Part shown: piece after piece, positions 1 to 5,706 of the stretch | Layout of the letters: each line of letters begins with the position of its first letter | Position numbering within the stretch: position 1 is the first letter of the stretch | Source of the DNA: JBOGXF01 sp050694275 | GTDB lineage: Bacteria > Actinomycetota > CADDZG01 > WHSQ01 | DNA: 5,779 bases | Assembly: GCA_050694275.1 (NCBI GenBank) | Contig: JBOGXF010000205.1 | Location: forward strand, 1-5,779 | Reading direction: 5' to 3' | Translations under genes and position numbers: made by a program | Notes under the pieces: model-generated | What the model was told of the DNA's origin: nothing | The model's database searches: none | Seen by the model: only the letters and a program-made list of their open reading frames with translations

Positions 1-1
1 G

Positions 2-1582
2 TCGGTGCTGCAGGCGTGTCCGAACCTACGCGTGCTCGTGACGAGCCGGGAGCTGCTGCGGATCGACGGCGAGGTCGAGTATCCCGTCCCGCCCCTCGCC
101 CAGCCCGAGGCGGTCGAGCTCTTCTGCACGCGCTCGGGGCTCGCGCCCGACGACACCATCGCCGAGCTGTGCGCCCACCTCGACGACCTTCCCCTCGCGG
201 TCGAACTCGCCGCCGCACGCACCAGCGTCCTGGCTCCGAGGCAGATCCTGCAGCGCATCTCGAAACGCCTCGACCTGCTCAGAGGAGGCCGCGACGCCGA
301 TCCTCGCCAGGCGACGCTGCGGGCCACCATCGAGTGGAGCCACGATCTCCTCGATGACGACGAGAACCGTCTCTTCGCGCGCCTCGCGGTCTTCTCAGGC
401 GGCTGCACCCTCGAGAGCGCCGAGGAGGTCGCAGAAGCCGAGCTCGACACCCTCCAGGCGCTCGTCGACAAGAGCCTCGTCCGCCACACCGACGACCGGT
501 TCTGGATGCTCGAGACGATCCGCGAGTTCGCCACGGAGCAGCTCGACGCGTCGAATGAAGCCGAGGAGATCCGGCGGCGTCACGCCAAACACTTCGTGGC
601 CCTCGCCGCGGAAGCGGAGCCAAGTCTCAACGAAGGATCAAGGGAATCGCTCGACCGAATCGAACGTGAGCACGACAACATCCGAGCCGCCCTGGATCGA
701 TTAGAAGCGTGGGACGAGAAAGAAGCGTCCCTGCGGCTATCGGGAGCCCTGGTGGAGTTTTGGTATCTCAGCGGTCGCGTCGCGGAAGCGCGGCACCACC
801 TCGAGAGCGCACTAAAGGGCAATGAGGATGCGACGGAGCCGCGCGCCAAGGTTCTCAGGGGCGCGGCCTGGATGGCTGTGGAAAGGGGAGATTCTGAGAC
901 GGGACGGCTCCGCGCAGACGAAGCCCTCGCGATATATCGCAGGCTCGGCGACGCCCGGGGGGTCGCCACTTCCCTGCTCGAGCTGGGATCCGCCATGGCC
1001 GAGGGTGGCGATCCCGCGGCAGCTGAGAAACCACTTGAGGAAGCCGTCCGCCGGTTCCGGGAGCTCGGCGACGACTACAACGAACTGGTGGCCGTTGCCA
1101 ACCTCGCAATGGCCTGCCGCGAAAGTGGCGATGTCGAACGCGCCCGAGTCCTACATGAAGACAATCTCCGGCGGGCACGCGCTCTCGGAAACAAGCGGAT
1201 GGAAGCGATGTCGTTAGGCCACCTGGGGATGATCGCGGTCGACGAGGATCGGATCACAGACGCGCTCGAGATGCACAGGGCCAGCGTTCGGTTGTGGCGC
1301 GACATCGGCGATCTCCTACCGATCGCGGTAAATCTCTGCCGCGCGGCCCGAGCCTTAGCGTTCGCCGGTGCGGCGGAAACCGCCGCCCAGCTCCTCTCTA
1401 GCTCACAGGCTCTGCTCCACGACGACATGCCGAAAACCGAGCACGTGAGAAGGATGAGCGAGGAGGCCCTCGGTGCAATCCGAGATCGACTCGATGAGGC
1501 CGCTCTGGACGATGCCTGGCAGCGGGGCCGACGACTAACGCTCGACGAGGCGGTGGCTCTCGCCCTCGAATCGCCCGACTGA
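2..1582 (+). CDS. STAND/NB-ARC-type signalling ATPase with TPR repeats, C-terminal part (5' end outside window)
   Basis: This is the C-terminal part of a large regulatory ATPase of the COG3903/AfsR-like group. The frame is open from base 2, and the GTG at 5 is internal: the text reads SVLQACPNLRVLVTSRE, which in this family directly follows the Walker B segment, so the P-loop and Walker B lie upstream. Counting from the GTG, the LVTSRE nucleotide-sensing motif is at 11-16, a GLPLA-like motif (DLPLAVELAAAR) at 61-72, the winged-helix signature TLRATIEWSHDLL at 104-116 and MLETIREFA at 168-176. Helical TPR-type repeats run from about 255 to 460. The C-terminus (DDAWQRGRRLTLDEAVALAL) matches the usual family end, so this end is complete. 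Such proteins couple ATP-driven switching to TPR partner binding, and many carry an N-terminal cyclase or DNA-binding domain, which cannot be seen here. Third-position GC falls sharply after about base 600. A terminator hairpin follows at 1621. Confidence 0.85.
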   Translation, partial: SVLQACPNLRVLVTSRELLRIDGEVEYPVPPLAQPEAVELFCTRSGLAPDDTIAELCAHLDDLPLAVELAAARTSVLAPRQILQRISKRLDLLRGGRDADPRQATLRATIEWSHDLLDDDENRLFARLAVFSGGCTLESAEEVAEAELDTLQALVDKSLVRHTDDRFWMLETIREFATEQLDASNEAEEIRRRHAKHFVALAAEAEPSLNEGSRESLDRIEREHDNIRAALDRLEAWDEKEASLRLSGALVEFWYLSGRVAEARHHLESALKGNEDATEPRAKVLRGAAWMAVERGDSETGRLRADEALAIYRRLGDARGVATSLLELGSAMAEGGDPAAAEKPLEEAVRRFRELGDDYNELVAVANLAMACRESGDVERARVLHEDNLRRARALGNKRMEAMSLGHLGMIAVDEDRITDALEMHRASVRLWRDIGDLLPIAVNLCRAARALAFAGAAETAAQLLSSSQALLHDDMPKTEHVRRMSEEALGAIRDRLDEAALDDAWQRGRRLTLDEAVALALESPD

Positions 1583-1620
1583 GCGCGCGCCCACGCCTTC
1601 TCGAACGAGCTCTCAACAAA

Positions 1621-1649
1621 GGAGGGCCGGACCATGGTCCGACCCCTCC
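1621..1649. terminator. Bidirectional rho-independent-type terminator
   Basis: The arms GGAGGG-C-CGGACC (1621-1633) and GGTCCG-AC-CCCTCC (1636-1649) form a long GC-rich hairpin with one small internal bulge. On the plus strand it is followed by TCGTTCTT, and on the minus strand by TTTGTT. It lies 38 bp after the stop of the left ATPase gene and 23 bp after the stop of the convergent DVEGH-repeat gene, so it can end both transcripts. Confidence 0.75.
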
Positions 1650-1672
1650 TCGTTCTTGCGCGAACCGACTGA

Positions 1673-1900
1673 CTACCGTGGCTTGCGGCTGCTGTGGCCC
1701 TCGACGTCGTCCTCTTCCTGCCTGGGCCGCCTCGGGCTGTGGCCCTCGACGTCGTCCTCGTCCTCGGCCTGTCTGGGCCGCCTCGGGCCGTGGCCCTCGA
1801 CGTCGTCCTCTTCCTCGGCCTGCAGGGGCCGCTTGACCCCGTGGCCCTCGACGTCCTCTTCGGGCGCCTGTCCCTCTTCGCGCTTCTCGTCCTCAGGCAT
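1673..1900 (-). CDS. Small acidic/basic protein with four DVEGH repeats (75 aa), unknown function
   Basis: The 75-residue product has almost no hydrophobic residues. It is built from four copies of DVEGH, at residues 16-20, 33-37, 50-54 and 65-69. Each copy is preceded by an acidic run (EE, EEED, EDED, EED) and followed by a basic Pro-rich tail (GVKRP, GPRRP, SPRRP, SSRKP). The spacing is 17, 17 and 15 residues. It has no signal peptide, membrane segment or cysteine, and is probably disordered. ATG at 1898-1900 is preferred because AGGGG (1908-1912 on the complement) sits 7 nt upstream; an in-frame TTG at 1904-1906 is only 1 nt from that site. The gene follows the Crp-type regulator on the same strand after 124 bp, which hold a candidate promoter and a TGTC-N8-GACA palindrome. 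From memory, short DVEGH/EVEGH-containing hypothetical proteins occur in Actinobacteria. The invariant His and acidic residues could bind metal or a partner, but this is speculation. Confidence 0.72.
   Translation of the reverse strand: MPEDEKREEGQAPEEDVEGHGVKRPLQAEEEDDVEGHGPRRPRQAEDEDDVEGHSPRRPRQEEDDVEGHSSRKPR
1694..1855. repeat. In-frame tandem repeat, 45/51/51-bp spacing, encoding the DVEGH units
   Basis: Four direct copies begin with GTGGCCCTCGACG at 1694, 1739, 1790 and 1841. The first three share an identical 21-bp core, while the fourth lacks one GTC triplet. The second and third 51-bp units match at about 42 of 51 positions by eye. All spacings are multiples of three, so unit gain or loss keeps the reading frame. 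This is internal duplication within the minus-strand gene. Confidence 0.85.
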
Positions 1901-1973
1901 TGCCAATCCCCTTTCTAACGCCGGCTAGGGAAACTGTCGCGCACTCAAATCGTCCTGGCCAGGGGCTCGGGTG

Positions 1974-2001
1974 ACTATCGAAAAGGCGACAGATCTCGCA
2001 A
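1974..2001 (-). promoter_or_regulatory. Candidate sigma-70-type promoter for the DVEGH-repeat gene
   Basis: Read on the minus strand, TTGCGA (complement of 1996-2001) is followed after 16 nt by GATAGT (complement of 1974-1979). The start codon lies 73 bp further on. The boxes are imperfect matches. The -10 overlaps a degenerate operator-like sequence, TATCGAAAAGGCGACA (1976-1991). This is a weak call from sequence alone. Confidence 0.28.
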
Positions 2002-2007
2002 CTGCCC

Positions 2008-2023
2008 TGTCGGATACCGGACA
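2008..2023. promoter_or_regulatory. Candidate Crp-family operator 1, TGTC-N8-GACA
   Basis: TGTCGGATACCGGACA is a 16-bp dyad with perfect outer half-sites TGTC/GACA. It begins two bases beyond the stop codon of the Crp-type regulator and lies 108 bp upstream of the DVEGH-repeat start. Twelve of its 16 bases match the second copy at 3077-3092. Its size and symmetry fit a Crp-family dimer site. The TGTC half-site, rather than TGTGA, fits the Arg-Gln recognition helix of the neighbouring regulator. That this protein binds here is inference. Confidence 0.5.
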
Positions 2024-2024
2024 C

Positions 2025-2717
2025 CTATGGGAGCGCCCTGCGCCGCAGCGATTCCGGGTCTTTGACGAGGATCTGCCGTCCCCGCAACTCGACGTAGCCC
2101 CGTTCCTCGAACGATCGCAGGATTTGGTTCACGCTCTGGCGGGAGCCCCCGACCATGTGGGCGAGGTCACTCTGGGTCATGTGGAGATCGAGGACCTTTC
2201 CCGACTCAGTTTGCTCGCCCTGGTCCTCGGCGAGGCCGAGCAAGAGCTTCGCGACCCGGCCGTGAAGGTCGAGAAACACGAGATCCGCGGCCTGCGCGGT
2301 GAGCCGCCGCACCAGTGCACCCACCGAGCGGAGCAACGCGTCGGTGAGCGATGGCTCTTCCTGCACGATCTCGAGCAGCGCGTTCCTGCCGAGCACCAGA
2401 AGGGTCGAGCGCTCGAGGGCTTGGGCGGACGCGGATCGGGGCCCCCCGTCGACCAGCGCGAGCTCGCCGAAGACGTCCGCCGGTTTGAGGGTGACGAGCA
2501 CCATCTCCTCGCCGCCGGGCGAGGTCACGAAGACCTTGAGCAGGCCGGTGACGACGACGAAGAGGGAACCGCCGGGGGTGCCCTCCTGCACGACGATCTC
2601 GCCCTTGTCGCAGGTGCGTTCGTCGGCGCGCTCGGCAAGCCGGAAGATGGCGTCCTGGTCGAGCTCGCCGAACAAATGCGTCCGCCCGAGCAGGACGGCC
2701 GCCCGATCCGCCTTCAT
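2025..2717 (-). CDS. Crp/Fnr-family transcriptional regulator (230 aa)
   Basis: This is a full-length Crp/Fnr-type activator or repressor. The N-terminal cyclic-nucleotide-binding beta-roll spans about 8-115. Its phosphate-binding cassette, FGELALVDGGPRSASAQA (83-100), keeps the Gly84, Glu85, Arg94 and Ser95 that hold the cyclic phosphate in E. coli CRP. The dimer helix spans about 118-150. In it, the CRP Thr127/Ser128 positions appear as Leu139/Thr140, so nucleotide choice may differ. The winged HTH spans about 150-225, with recognition helix SRQSVNQIL (192-200): Arg193 is kept, but CRP Glu181 and Arg185 become Gln194 and Gln198. Only one cysteine (36) is present, so an FNR-type Fe-S cluster is excluded. 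The ATG at 2717 has AAGG 6 nt upstream. The gene lies 51 bp after the tail-anchored peptide gene on the same strand and is probably co-transcribed with it. The family call is secure; the ligand (cAMP or other) is not. Confidence 0.93.
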   Translation of the reverse strand: MKADRAAVLLGRTHLFGELDQDAIFRLAERADERTCDKGEIVVQEGTPGGSLFVVVTGLLKVFVTSPGGEEMVLVTLKPADVFGELALVDGGPRSASAQALERSTLLVLGRNALLEIVQEEPSLTDALLRSVGALVRRLTAQAADLVFLDLHGRVAKLLLGLAEDQGEQTESGKVLDLHMTQSDLAHMVGGSRQSVNQILRSFEERGYVELRGRQILVKDPESLRRRALP

Positions 2718-2768
2718 GTCATGCCTTGCAGTGGTCCCTGCGACACGAAGACAGAGTAGACGCGGAGA

Positions 2769-2987
2769 TCAGAAGATGGCGATCCCCACGGCCACTGCGA
2801 CGGTCGACAGCGCCGCTATGCGGAGCGCCCTGCGGTAGACGAACGCCCCTGCGCGCGACAGCGGTCGCCCCTGCTTCTGGTCTGCGGCGTGTCTCTTCGC
2901 AACCTGGACGAGGCGATAGTGGGTCGCCCGCGCCTGCATCTCCTCGGCCCGCATGCGGCCCAATTCGGTTGTGAAGTACGGATGCAT
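2769..2987 (-). CDS. Small C-terminally membrane-anchored protein (72 aa), unknown function
   Basis: The 72-residue product begins MHPYFTTELGRMRAEEMQAR and continues as a charged, probably helical segment to about residue 45. It ends in one hydrophobic stretch (ALRIAALSTVAVAVGIAIF, 54-72) that reaches the C-terminus, preceded by Arg52 and Arg53. This is a tail-anchored layout with the N-terminal helix expected in the cytoplasm. The ATG at 2987 is chosen because GGAGGA lies 7 nt upstream; the frame is open further upstream, but that extension has no comparable ribosome site and runs through the control region. From memory, short actinobacterial proteins starting with M(H/N)PY followed by an Arg/Glu-rich helix are common and uncharacterised. 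It is the first gene ahead of the Crp-type regulator (51-bp gap). It shares its upstream region with the divergent cNMP-binding protein, suggesting joint regulation. No function can be assigned. Confidence 0.75.
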   Translation of the reverse strand: MHPYFTTELGRMRAEEMQARATHYRLVQVAKRHAADQKQGRPLSRAGAFVYRRALRIAALSTVAVAVGIAIF

Positions 2988-3008
2988 GGTTTCCTCCTCC
3001 CGGTTCGC

Positions 3009-3028
3009 TCTGGGAACATCGTCCCGAA
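3009..3028. promoter_or_regulatory. GGGA-N6-TCCC dyad resembling a DosR-type box
   Basis: On the minus strand the text is TTCGGGACGATGTTCCCAGA. Against the mycobacterial DosR consensus as I remember it (TTSGGGACTWWAGTCCCSAA) it matches 15 of 20 positions, including both GGGA/TCCC cores. It lies 21 bp upstream of the tail-anchored peptide start codon, immediately beyond that gene's ribosome site. The DosR link is tentative: no DosR-like regulator is in the window, and short GGGA/TCCC dyads are easy to find in GC-rich DNA. Confidence 0.25.
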
Positions 3029-3076
3029 AGCGAGCCGGACGGTCTGTCCCAGACGCGACCGCAGAGCCAAAGGCCT

Positions 3077-3092
3077 TGTCCGATATGCGACA
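3077..3092. promoter_or_regulatory. Candidate Crp-family operator 2, TGTC-N8-GACA, in the divergent control region
   Basis: TGTCCGATATGCGACA is a 16-bp dyad with a symmetric ATAT centre and perfect TGTC/GACA ends. It lies 89 bp upstream of the minus-strand peptide/crp genes and 68 bp upstream of the plus-strand cNMP-binding gene, so one site could control both directions. It shares 12 of 16 bases with the copy at 2008-2023, and both are preceded by GCC plus one pyrimidine. Binding by the Crp-type protein, and hence autoregulation, is inferred. Confidence 0.5.
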
Positions 3093-3160
3093 GGGATGCC
3101 CTTGCGCCGGGGTGTCGCTATGAAAGAGAGTCAACGGACAACAGCGAGGCGGGAGGAGAC

Positions 3161-3598
3161 ATGGCCGGTCAGCAGCGCAGCAAGGCGAAGCTGGAGTCAC
3201 TCATCAAATCGGTGCCGCTTCTGTCGGCGTGCTCGAAGAAGGAGCTGCGGAGCATCGCCAACGTCTCGAAGGTCGTGCGCTTCGAGCCCGGCGACGTCAT
3301 CTGTCAAGAGGGCGAGGTCGGGGTCGGCATGCACATGGTGATCTCGGGACAGACGAAGGTGCAGATCGGGGGCCGGACGAGGAGGCGGTTGGGCCCGGGG
3401 GCCTTCTTCGGGGAGATCGCGCTCCTCGATGGGGGGCCGCGCACCGCGACGGTTATCGCCGAGACGCCGGTGGAGACGCTCTTCGTGGCGTTCTGGAACT
3501 TCAAGACAGTGCTCAAACGGGAGCCGGGCCTCGCGGTGAAGGTTCTCGAAGAGGTGTGTAGCCGGATACGCGCGACCGACACCTCGATCAATTACTGA
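3161..3598 (+). CDS. Stand-alone cyclic-nucleotide-binding domain protein (145 aa)
   Basis: The whole protein is a single cNMP-binding beta-roll (about 15-140) with no HTH, kinase, channel or membrane segment. The pocket signature FGEIALLDGGPRTATVIA (83-100) keeps Gly84, Glu85, Arg94 and Thr95. These fall at exactly the same residue numbers as in the neighbouring Crp-type regulator, and the shared core FGE(I/L)AL(L/V)DGGPR is nearly identical, which suggests a common origin or similar ligand. The ATG at 3161 follows a strong purine-rich site, GGGAGGAG (3151-3158). The gene is divergent from the peptide/crp genes across a 173-bp region and converges on the ATPase remnant with a 47-bp gap. It may sense a cyclic nucleotide and act on a protein partner, buffer the ligand, or pair with the regulator; none of these is shown by the sequence. 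The family call is firm. Confidence 0.9.
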   Translation: MAGQQRSKAKLESLIKSVPLLSACSKKELRSIANVSKVVRFEPGDVICQEGEVGVGMHMVISGQTKVQIGGRTRRRLGPGAFFGEIALLDGGPRTATVIAETPVETLFVAFWNFKTVLKREPGLAVKVLEEVCSRIRATDTSINY

Positions 3599-3645
3599 TT
3601 CGCATTTCTCGCACGAGGTCACACCCCGGAAGACGGTGCGGGAGG

Positions 3646-5682
3646 TTACCGGGAGGACAGTTCGTCGAGGTCTCGGAGGTAGAGATTCGCTCCGCATTCC
3701 TCGAAGATCTTCCGGGCCCGCTCCACCAGCTCGGCCCTAACGTCGCCGGCACCTCGTTCGGCCTCGGCGAGGTCGGTCAGGCACCTCGCCGCATCGATCC
3801 GGAAACCGAGAGCCTCGAGGCGAACGAGTGCGTCGCGCAGGAGATCGGCGGCCGCAGAGTCATCCTCGGCAAGCAATCCTTCGGCCCACGCGAGACGGGC
3901 GGCGACCGTGGTCCGATCCTCGGCAATCTCACGCAGGTGTTCCGCGAACGGTCGTGCCTCTTCCACGCGTCCCGCCTTGCACAGGCGGCGGATCGCCTCG
4001 AGAAGCATTGCATCGCTTCCTTGTTCGTGTCTGTCCTCGGGCGCGAGGCGGCTCGCACCGTCGACGAGGATGGCGAGCTCGCGCTCCGGGTCGCCCTGGG
4101 CAGCAGCCGCGAGCGCGCCGACGACCACGCGTCCACCCTCGTTCTGCACCTCCGGGTTCTCTTGCAGGATCTGGTCGGCCCGGGCCTGGAGCGTGGCTCC
4201 CGCTTCGATATCGCCCCGCAGGAGCTTGATCCACGCGAGCTCGTTGGCCCGCATCCCGATGAGAGGGCGCTCGGCGATCGATTCGGCGATCTCCAGCGCC
4301 TCGGCCATACAGCGCTCGGACTCGGCCAGATCTCCTTGCTCGGCCAAAAAGTAGCCCCACGTCCCGAGGATCCAGGCCTGCCTGTCCAGGGCTCTGGCCT
4401 TGCGGGCAAGCTGCAGCCCCTCTTGAAGGAGCGACGAGATTCGCTGAAAGTCCGGGTTGTAGTGCAAAAAGATGCTCGGCAGGTTGTTGTACGCGCGCAG
4501 CAGTAGGTCGAGGTTCTGCGTCTCTTTGCCGAGCTCGTAGCTCTCTTCCACCATCGGAATCCCCTCGCGCCATCTTCCCGTCGTGCTGAGGAGGATCCCA
4601 AGCGTCTGGAGCGCGTCGCCCATCACCGTTCGCCCCCCGACGCGATCCGCCACCTGGATGGCACGACGCAGGAACGGTTCCGCCTCGGCCGAACGCCCTC
4701 GACGCCAGTGGTACCAGCCGAGAGTGTTCAGGGCCTGCGCGAGATGACGGCTGTCGCCAAGGGGCTCGAGCCGCCGCAGTGCGCTCTCCAACCGCGGGAT
4801 CACATCCGCATCGTGCCCGAGCTGGAACGCGATCTGCGCGAGGTCCGCCTCGGTTCTGCCGGCAAGCTCTTCGTTGCCGAGGCTCAGGAACAGATCGAGG
4901 GCCTGCCGATAGGCGCTCTCGACCTCTTCAAATGGGCGCACCCCTCGGCACGCGCGCGCATAGGCGGACCAGAGCAGGGCGCGCTCTTGGTCGTCTATGC
5001 GTGCTCCTTCGGCCAGATCGAGAGCCGTCTGATACCAGCGCACGGCGTCCGGCATGTGCCACAACCGGGCGGCGCGCTCCCCTGCAGCTCGTGCCCACCG
5101 GCACGCCTGTCGCTCGAGTTCGTGTCTGTCACCGGCACCGTCGCCGAGCTCGTCGAGGTAGGACAGGGCCTCGGTGAGATGGGTGGCGATCAGCTCGGCG
5201 AACTCATCGCGACGCTCGCCGGCGCGGCCCTCCGCCCAGCGAGCGACCTCGGTGTGCTTCGATGCGCGCAACGACTTCGGCAACGAGTCGTAGGCGACGT
5301 CTCTTATCAACGCGTGGCGGAACGCGAGCTCGATCTCTCCCGAGAAAGCCGGCGGTTCGCGCAGCACGACGACGTCCTTGAGGCGCAGCCGCCCGAGCAG
5401 GTCGCGTGCCTCTTGCGCCGAGCGATCCGAAAGCCGCGCCGCGGCGCCGGACCAGAACACGCGCCCGATAACTGCCGCGTCTTGCAGAATCGACTTCTCC
5501 TCGGAAGGCAAGCCGTCGAGCCGGGCCGCGATGAGAGCTTGAATGGTGCGCGGGACTTCGATGTCCTCGACCGCCCGGGTGACGCTCCACTCGCCGTTGC
5601 TCTTGTGCAGGATGCCCTGGTCGACGAGCATCCGCACGATCTCTTCGGTAAACAGGGCGGATTCAATTGGTCGTCGCAACAC
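3646..5682 (-). pseudogene. C-terminal remnant of an AAA-ATPase/TPR signalling protein (cyclase-associated type), front removed by IS30 insertion
   Basis: The reading frame is 678 codons long from a GTG at 5680-5682, but that GTG and the first nine or so codons come from the adjoining IS end; host-derived sequence starts near Leu10 (about 5655). It opens inside the motif normally written GNP(L/F)FTEE, here ESALFTEEIVRMLVDQG. Then come VPRTIQALIAARLDGLP (43-59), LQDAAVIGRVFW (66-77) and FRHALIRDVAYDSLP (121-135), the hallmark C-terminal ATPase and winged-helix segments of COG3899-type proteins. TPR repeats fill about 195-660, for example 317-348 and 356-387. In this family these parts usually follow a class III adenylate/guanylate cyclase domain and a P-loop ATPase; both would lie beyond the junction and are absent. 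An in-frame TGA at 5701-5703 blocks upstream reading, and no good ribosome site precedes the GTG. The remnant has no internal stop, suggesting a recent insertion. Product, if made, would lack ATP binding. Confidence 0.75.
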
Positions 5683-5701
5683 CTCACCAGATGGAGGTGT
5701 T
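5678..5701. repeat. Perfect 8-bp inverted repeat just inside the IS end
   Basis: AACACCTC (5678-5685) and GAGGTGTT (5694-5701) form an 8-bp stem around an 8-nt loop. The right arm overlaps the transposase ribosome site GGAGGT (5693-5698). A transcript entering from outside would fold this site into a hairpin and could hide it, a known way for insertion sequences to limit expression from host promoters. That role is inferred here. Confidence 0.55.
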
Positions 5702-5706
5702 CAGCG

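Noticed and set aside
1694..1855. CRISPR-like array
   Set aside because: There are only four units, no distinct spacers, and all units are in frame within a coding gene, so this is a protein repeat.
1656..1928. Plus-strand open frames through the repeat, giving LWPSTSSSS-type repeats
   Set aside because: They have no convincing ribosome site and run through the terminator tail. The minus-strand frame has a good SD, balanced charge and a conserved DVEGH unit.
2025..2717. FNR-type oxygen sensor
   Set aside because: Only one cysteine (residue 36) is present, so the four-cysteine Fe-S cluster cannot form. The cNMP cassette is intact instead.
1971..2759. Long open frame on the plus strand, 262 codons
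   Set aside because: It lies opposite the Crp/Fnr gene, has no family match and reflects the third-position GC of that gene.
3042..3054. Small hairpin GTCTG-TCC-CAGAC in the divergent region
   Set aside because: It is a 5-bp stem with no U-tract and the wrong place for a terminator. It could be a regulator half-site pair, but nothing supports that.
2769..3200. Longer version of the tail-anchored peptide starting near 3200 on the minus strand
   Set aside because: The extension crosses the divergent control region and overlaps the start of the cNMP gene. A strong GGAGGA site supports the ATG at 2987.
3599..3645. Terminator between the convergent cNMP gene and ATPase remnant
   Set aside because: Only weak dyads (CGCAC/GTGCG and CCCGG/CCGGG) are present, with no T-run, which is not enough to call.
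3937..4506. Plus-strand open frames within the ATPase/TPR remnant
   Set aside because: They are antisense shadows of a clearly TPR-encoding minus-strand frame in high-GC DNA.
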